A stretch of 64,000 bases of DNA from an uncultured Clostridia bacterium (GTDB lineage Bacteria; Bacillota; Clostridia; Christensenellales; Borkfalkiaceae): the NCBI GenBank assembly GCA_934254825.1, contig CAKQMB010000004.1, positions 62,001 through 126,000 on the forward strand. The letters are read 5' to 3'. Shown here piece after piece: positions 61,377 through 64,000 of the stretch. A program made the position numbers and the translations under genes. The notes beneath the pieces are model-generated. The model did not search any database. It had not been told where the DNA came from and saw only the letters and a program-made list of their open reading frames with translations. Position 1 is the first letter of the stretch; every line of letters starts with the position of its first letter.

Positions 61377-62300
61377 TTATCTGCATTTGCCGAAATAGAG
61401 CTTAAAAAAACCGACGGGAGAATATACGAAAGATTTTATCCCGTTTATAAAGCATTTTAAATACTTTTTTCCCTTTTTATAAGTTACCGCAAGCACGGCG
61501 AAATGCCGCATTTTTATAAAGCGTATGTCCTTTTTTTTCAGTTCGGAAAAATAAGCGGACTTGACGGACATAACCGAACTTTCGATTTTCAGTTTGTTCG
61601 GATATGCCGACAAACCCAACAGATTGTGTATAGTGCAAAACACCCCGTCCGTGTCGACATGCCCGATTTTATCGGTTTTTTCGATTGCGTTAAGCATAAA
61701 AATAAAATCGTCGCCGAGGTCGCTGTCACAAAATCCGCCGATTTCCCGCGCAAATTCGGTTTCAGCCATAAAAGACCCCGTTCCCGTCAAGTGGTATTTC
61801 AGGTGCATTGTCAAAAGCGGCTCGCCGTTTTTGAAATACCGCCGTTTACGTTTATCTATGACGTTGCCGTCGTCGTCGACAAGAATTAAGTTGCAAATCG
61901 AAACTTTATAACCCTTTTTTATCGTTTCGTTAAGCTGAATTTCGATTTTGTCGGGAGAATAATAATCGTCGTCGTCGAGAAAAGAGACATATTTTCCCGT
62001 AGCTAAACCGAGACCTTTATTTCTCGATTTCGCCGAGCCGAGATTAACTTCGTTCCGAACGTATTTTATTCTTTTATCGTTCAGACTTTTAAAGTATTCT
62101 TCGTTCGGAATTTTAAAAGTTTCGTCGTCGTTATCGTCAATAACGATTATTTCGAGATTTTCGTATGTTTGTATAATAAGAGAATTTATAGCTTTATGAA
62201 GAAGCTTTGTTTGACGAAAAGTCGGCACTATCACGCTTACGGTAACGTCGTTTTCCGCCGTGTCCGCCCTTTTCGTGTTGTTTAAAAAACTCTTCTCCAT
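61377..62300 (-). CDS. Glycosyltransferase, family 2
   Basis: GT-A transferase, 307 residues, first gene of the polysaccharide operon. Nucleotide-binding start VTVSVIVPTFRQTKLLHKAI, IIVIDDNDDE near 53, and the metal-binding SFLDDDDYYSPDKIE near 108 are standard family 2 features. A basic C-terminal tail follows. CGGAG precedes the ATG. No phosphoglycosyltransferase that would start the repeat unit is in the window, so initiation must be encoded elsewhere. Confidence 0.9.
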   Translation of the reverse strand: MEKSFLNNTKRADTAENDVTVSVIVPTFRQTKLLHKAINSLIIQTYENLEIIVIDDNDDETFKIPNEEYFKSLNDKRIKYVRNEVNLGSAKSRNKGLGLATGKYVSFLDDDDYYSPDKIEIQLNETIKKGYKVSICNLILVDDDGNVIDKRKRRYFKNGEPLLTMHLKYHLTGTGSFMAETEFAREIGGFCDSDLGDDFIFMLNAIEKTDKIGHVDTDGVFCTIHNLLGLSAYPNKLKIESSVMSVKSAYFSELKKKDIRFIKMRHFAVLAVTYKKGKKYLKCFINGIKSFVYSPVGFFKLYFGKCR

Positions 62301-62339
62301 AACGTTTTTCTCCGAAAAAACCTATAATTCCCCCTTTAT

Positions 62340-62368
62340 ATTTTATATAAATACCGCTTCGTTGTCAA
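62340..62368 (-). promoter_or_regulatory. Promoter of the surface-polysaccharide operon
   Basis: On the minus strand TTGACA (62368-62363), 17 bases, TAAAAT (62345-62340). The eleven genes from 62300 to 48891 are tightly packed and probably form one transcript. Confidence 0.82.
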
Positions 62369-62442
62369 GGATTTTCGATTAACCTTAATATAATTAAAGA
62401 ATTTTGCAACGCGTTGCCGCTTAATGAAACGAAAAAACAGCC

Positions 62443-62458
62443 GTTAATCGACTTATAG
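62443..62458 (+). repeat. Dispersed 16-bp repeat, copy C
   Basis: GTTAATCGACTTATAG, one mismatch from copies A and B, about 75 bases upstream of the capsule promoter and inverted relative to copy B. Confidence 0.55.
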
Positions 62459-62491
62459 CCGCACTTATTGTTTTTAATCCGTTAAAACGCA

Positions 62492-62523
62492 CAAAAAAAA
62501 CGAACCGCCGGAAAAGCGGTTCG
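62492..62523 (-). terminator. Terminator of the NahK-like kinase gene
   Basis: On the minus strand CGAACCGC/GCGGTTCG with a 7-base loop followed by eight Ts. Confidence 0.88.
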
Positions 62524-62546
62524 CCGATTGTATTTTTTGTTTTGTT

Positions 62547-63635
62547 TTAATACTTGGAAACGATTTTGTGCATTTCGTCGAGTCTCGCTTCCATATCGGA
62601 AACAAGCTTGAACTGACTTCTCGTTCTGTCTATATTCTGCTTCTCTCTCGTATGGCGGAAATAAACGTCGCCGTCGAGGTAATCCGTCAAAAATCTTATT
62701 CCGCATTCGTAAGTCATCAAAATCGCGCCGATCGGAAGAAGTTCGCGTTCGACATTCGTTATCGTTTTGCCGAAAACGCTCAGATAACCTTGCGTGTACG
62801 TTTCGAAAAGAGGCATATTGAAAATAACCTTTTCCGTTTCGGGCGTATCTTCGAGACAGGGATTGCAACCGAATCTTATAGAGTCGCCGAAATCGTAACA
62901 AATACTGCCCGGCATCATCGTGTCGAGATCGATAACGCAAACGGCTTTATCGGTTCTCGTATCAATAAGAACGTTGTTGAGCTTGGTGTCGTTATGCGTT
63001 ACGCGAAGAGGCATATCTCCGCTATTTAAAAGATCGACGATTTTGTTTGTTATACCCTCGTGTTTAAGCGCGAATTCGATTTCGGGCAAAACGTCCTTTG
63101 CTCTTCCCAAAGCGTCCTTTTCGAGCGACTTTTTGAAGTTTGCGAAACGCTTCACGGTGTTATGGAAATCGGGAAGAACTTCGAAAAGCTTAGTACTGTC
63201 GAATCTGTCGAGAAGCATCGCAAACTTGCCGAACGCAACCGCGCTCTCGTAAAAATGCTCGGGTTTTTCGACTACGTCGTAACCTTTCGCGTCCTCGATA
63301 AAGACGTATACTCTGTAATATTCGTCCTCCGCGGCTTTGAAATAAGCTTTTTTATCGTGAGTGTATATAAGCGTGAGGCTTTCTCTGTCGGGATCGCCGC
63401 CGCGTTTTATGATCTCGGATCTGTTGAACTCGGTTACGAGCTTTATGTTGTTCATAAGCCCGTCGACGTTCGTGAAAAGCTTGGAGTTGATTCTCTGAAC
63501 GATATATCTTACTCTTTTGCCGTTCTCATTGAAAACCGCAACGTAAGTTCTGTTGATAAGTCCGCTGCCGTAAGGCTCGCAGGAGATAAATTCCCCGTCG
63601 ATTTCGAAATGTTTTAGTATTTCGGAAAATTCCAT
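62547..63635 (-). CDS. APH-fold kinase, N-acetylhexosamine 1-kinase (NahK)-like
   Basis: Phosphotransferase of the aminoglycoside-kinase fold, 362 residues. The start (EPYGSGLINRTYVAV followed by YIVQRINSKLFTNVDGLMNN) resembles NahK, which phosphorylates GlcNAc and GalNAc at C1. The catalytic loop THNDTKLNNVLID near 212 and the metal-site IDLDTMMPGS near 235 are intact. The ATG at 63635 has AGAGG 6 bases upstream and is preferred to one five codons earlier. It is a single-gene unit. Another sugar or small-molecule kinase role is possible; no phosphorylase gene lies beside it. Confidence 0.78.
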   Translation of the reverse strand: MEFSEILKHFEIDGEFISCEPYGSGLINRTYVAVFNENGKRVRYIVQRINSKLFTNVDGLMNNIKLVTEFNRSEIIKRGGDPDRESLTLIYTHDKKAYFKAAEDEYYRVYVFIEDAKGYDVVEKPEHFYESAVAFGKFAMLLDRFDSTKLFEVLPDFHNTVKRFANFKKSLEKDALGRAKDVLPEIEFALKHEGITNKIVDLLNSGDMPLRVTHNDTKLNNVLIDTRTDKAVCVIDLDTMMPGSICYDFGDSIRFGCNPCLEDTPETEKVIFNMPLFETYTQGYLSVFGKTITNVERELLPIGAILMTYECGIRFLTDYLDGDVYFRHTREKQNIDRTRSQFKLVSDMEARLDEMHKIVSKY

Positions 63636-63671
63636 ATTAAACCTCTGCAATAAAGAAATTTTACGCTTTTA

Positions 63672-63700
63672 TTTATACCACTATCGCGAAAGAATGTCAA
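63672..63700 (-). promoter_or_regulatory. Promoter of the NahK-like kinase gene
   Basis: On the minus strand TTGACA (63700-63695), 17 bases, TATAAA (63677-63672). Confidence 0.8.
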
Positions 63701-63781
63701 TAGTAAAAACGTTCGCAAAAAATAAAGCGTTCTATTTTATAAATTTTACATAATTAACGCCGTAAGAAAGATACTCAATGT

Positions 63782-64000
63782 ATGAATATTCAACCCTCGC
63801 TCGACCACAACAGACGAGCCGTTAAAGCGCTTCTCGGAAGCGACGATATAATTTTTTTCGATTTCGAAATAGGCGAAGTCTCCGCTTTTTGCGTGTACGT
63901 CGATTCTATTACGGACAAAGAACTTTTAGGTCTCGAAGTGATCTCGCCGCTCACGAAAACCGACCCGCGAAAAAGCGTTAATTACCTTGCGAAAAAAATC
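63782..64000 (+). CDS. Spore germination protein, GerA family A subunit (3' end outside window)
   Basis: The first 73 codons of a frame that stays open to the window edge. The translation starts MNIQPSLDHNRRAVKALLGS and continues FCVYVDSITDKELLGLEVIS, matching the N-terminal region of GerA-type A subunits (a short domain before the membrane part, with the VDG-like DKEL segment). Such proteins sit in the spore inner membrane and sense germinants; SpoVAF is a close relative. The ribosome site is weak (AAGAAAG). If right, the organism carries sporulation or germination genes. Confidence 0.68.
   Translation, partial: MNIQPSLDHNRRAVKALLGSDDIIFFDFEIGEVSAFCVYVDSITDKELLGLEVISPLTKTDPRKSVNYLAKKI

Overview
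This window looks like chromosomal DNA from a low- to mid-GC Gram-positive anaerobe of the Bacillota, most likely a gut Clostridia. The evidence is a Firmicutes-style division and cell-wall (dcw) cluster, strong AGGAGG-type ribosome sites, textbook TTGACA-N17-TATAAT promoters, a MurE with the DNPR motif of the meso-diaminopimelate type, AraC-controlled sugar genes, and the start of a GerA-type spore germination gene at the right edge. The exact lineage cannot be fixed from the sequence alone. No rRNA, CRISPR array or insertion sequence was seen.

Layout. At 1-3.6 kb are a partial prolyl-tRNA synthetase and transketolase. From 13.1 down to 3.6 kb is a peptide ABC transporter operon (binding protein, two permeases, two ATPases, a small membrane protein). 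Four of its five transporter subunits are much larger than usual, and its leader contains a set of nested inverted repeats. From 17.0 to 13.6 kb is an amino-sugar operon (ROK kinase, nagB, nagA) with a divergent AraC regulator. From 31.7 to 18.2 kb is a single dcw operon from one consensus promoter: mraZ, rsmH, ftsL, ftsI, murE, mraY, murD, ftsW, murA, ftsQ, ftsA, ftsZ. Next come glutamate racemase, a zinc-ribbon membrane protein and aspartate-semialdehyde dehydrogenase.

At 34.5-36.2 kb a large serine recombinase is translationally coupled to a 49-residue protein that resembles a ribbon-helix-helix regulator. A TIM-barrel sugar isomerase, L-fucose isomerase and a divergent AraC regulator follow, then two acetyltransferases and a tRNA-Ser. 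From 41.6 to 44.3 kb is an AT-richer patch of foreign appearance: a gene remnant, a Vat-type streptogramin acetyltransferase, a SUFU-domain protein and a lipoprotein. From 44.6 to 48.7 kb are a flavodoxin/carboxymuconolactone decarboxylase-cupin operon with a divergent LysR regulator, a TetR regulator and a small membrane protein.

From 62.3 down to 48.9 kb is a surface-polysaccharide operon: four glycosyltransferases, polymerase, flippase, the CapE-CapF-CapG route to UDP-N-acetyl-L-fucosamine, a nucleotidyltransferase-like protein and a transketolase-fold protein resembling DXS. That last protein keeps the thiamine-diphosphate machinery but has lost the residues that hold glyceraldehyde 3-phosphate in DXS. 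A NahK-like sugar kinase and the gerA start close the window.

Together the genes describe a cell that takes up peptides, uses GlcNAc and fucose of the kind found in host glycans, builds a diaminopimelate peptidoglycan and coats itself with an L-FucNAc-containing polysaccharide. The observations most worth following are the DXS-like enzyme in the capsule operon, the expanded peptide transporter with its structured leader, the apparent AUA start of ftsI, the recombinase element, and a 16-bp repeat found at the recombinase and on both sides of the capsule genes.
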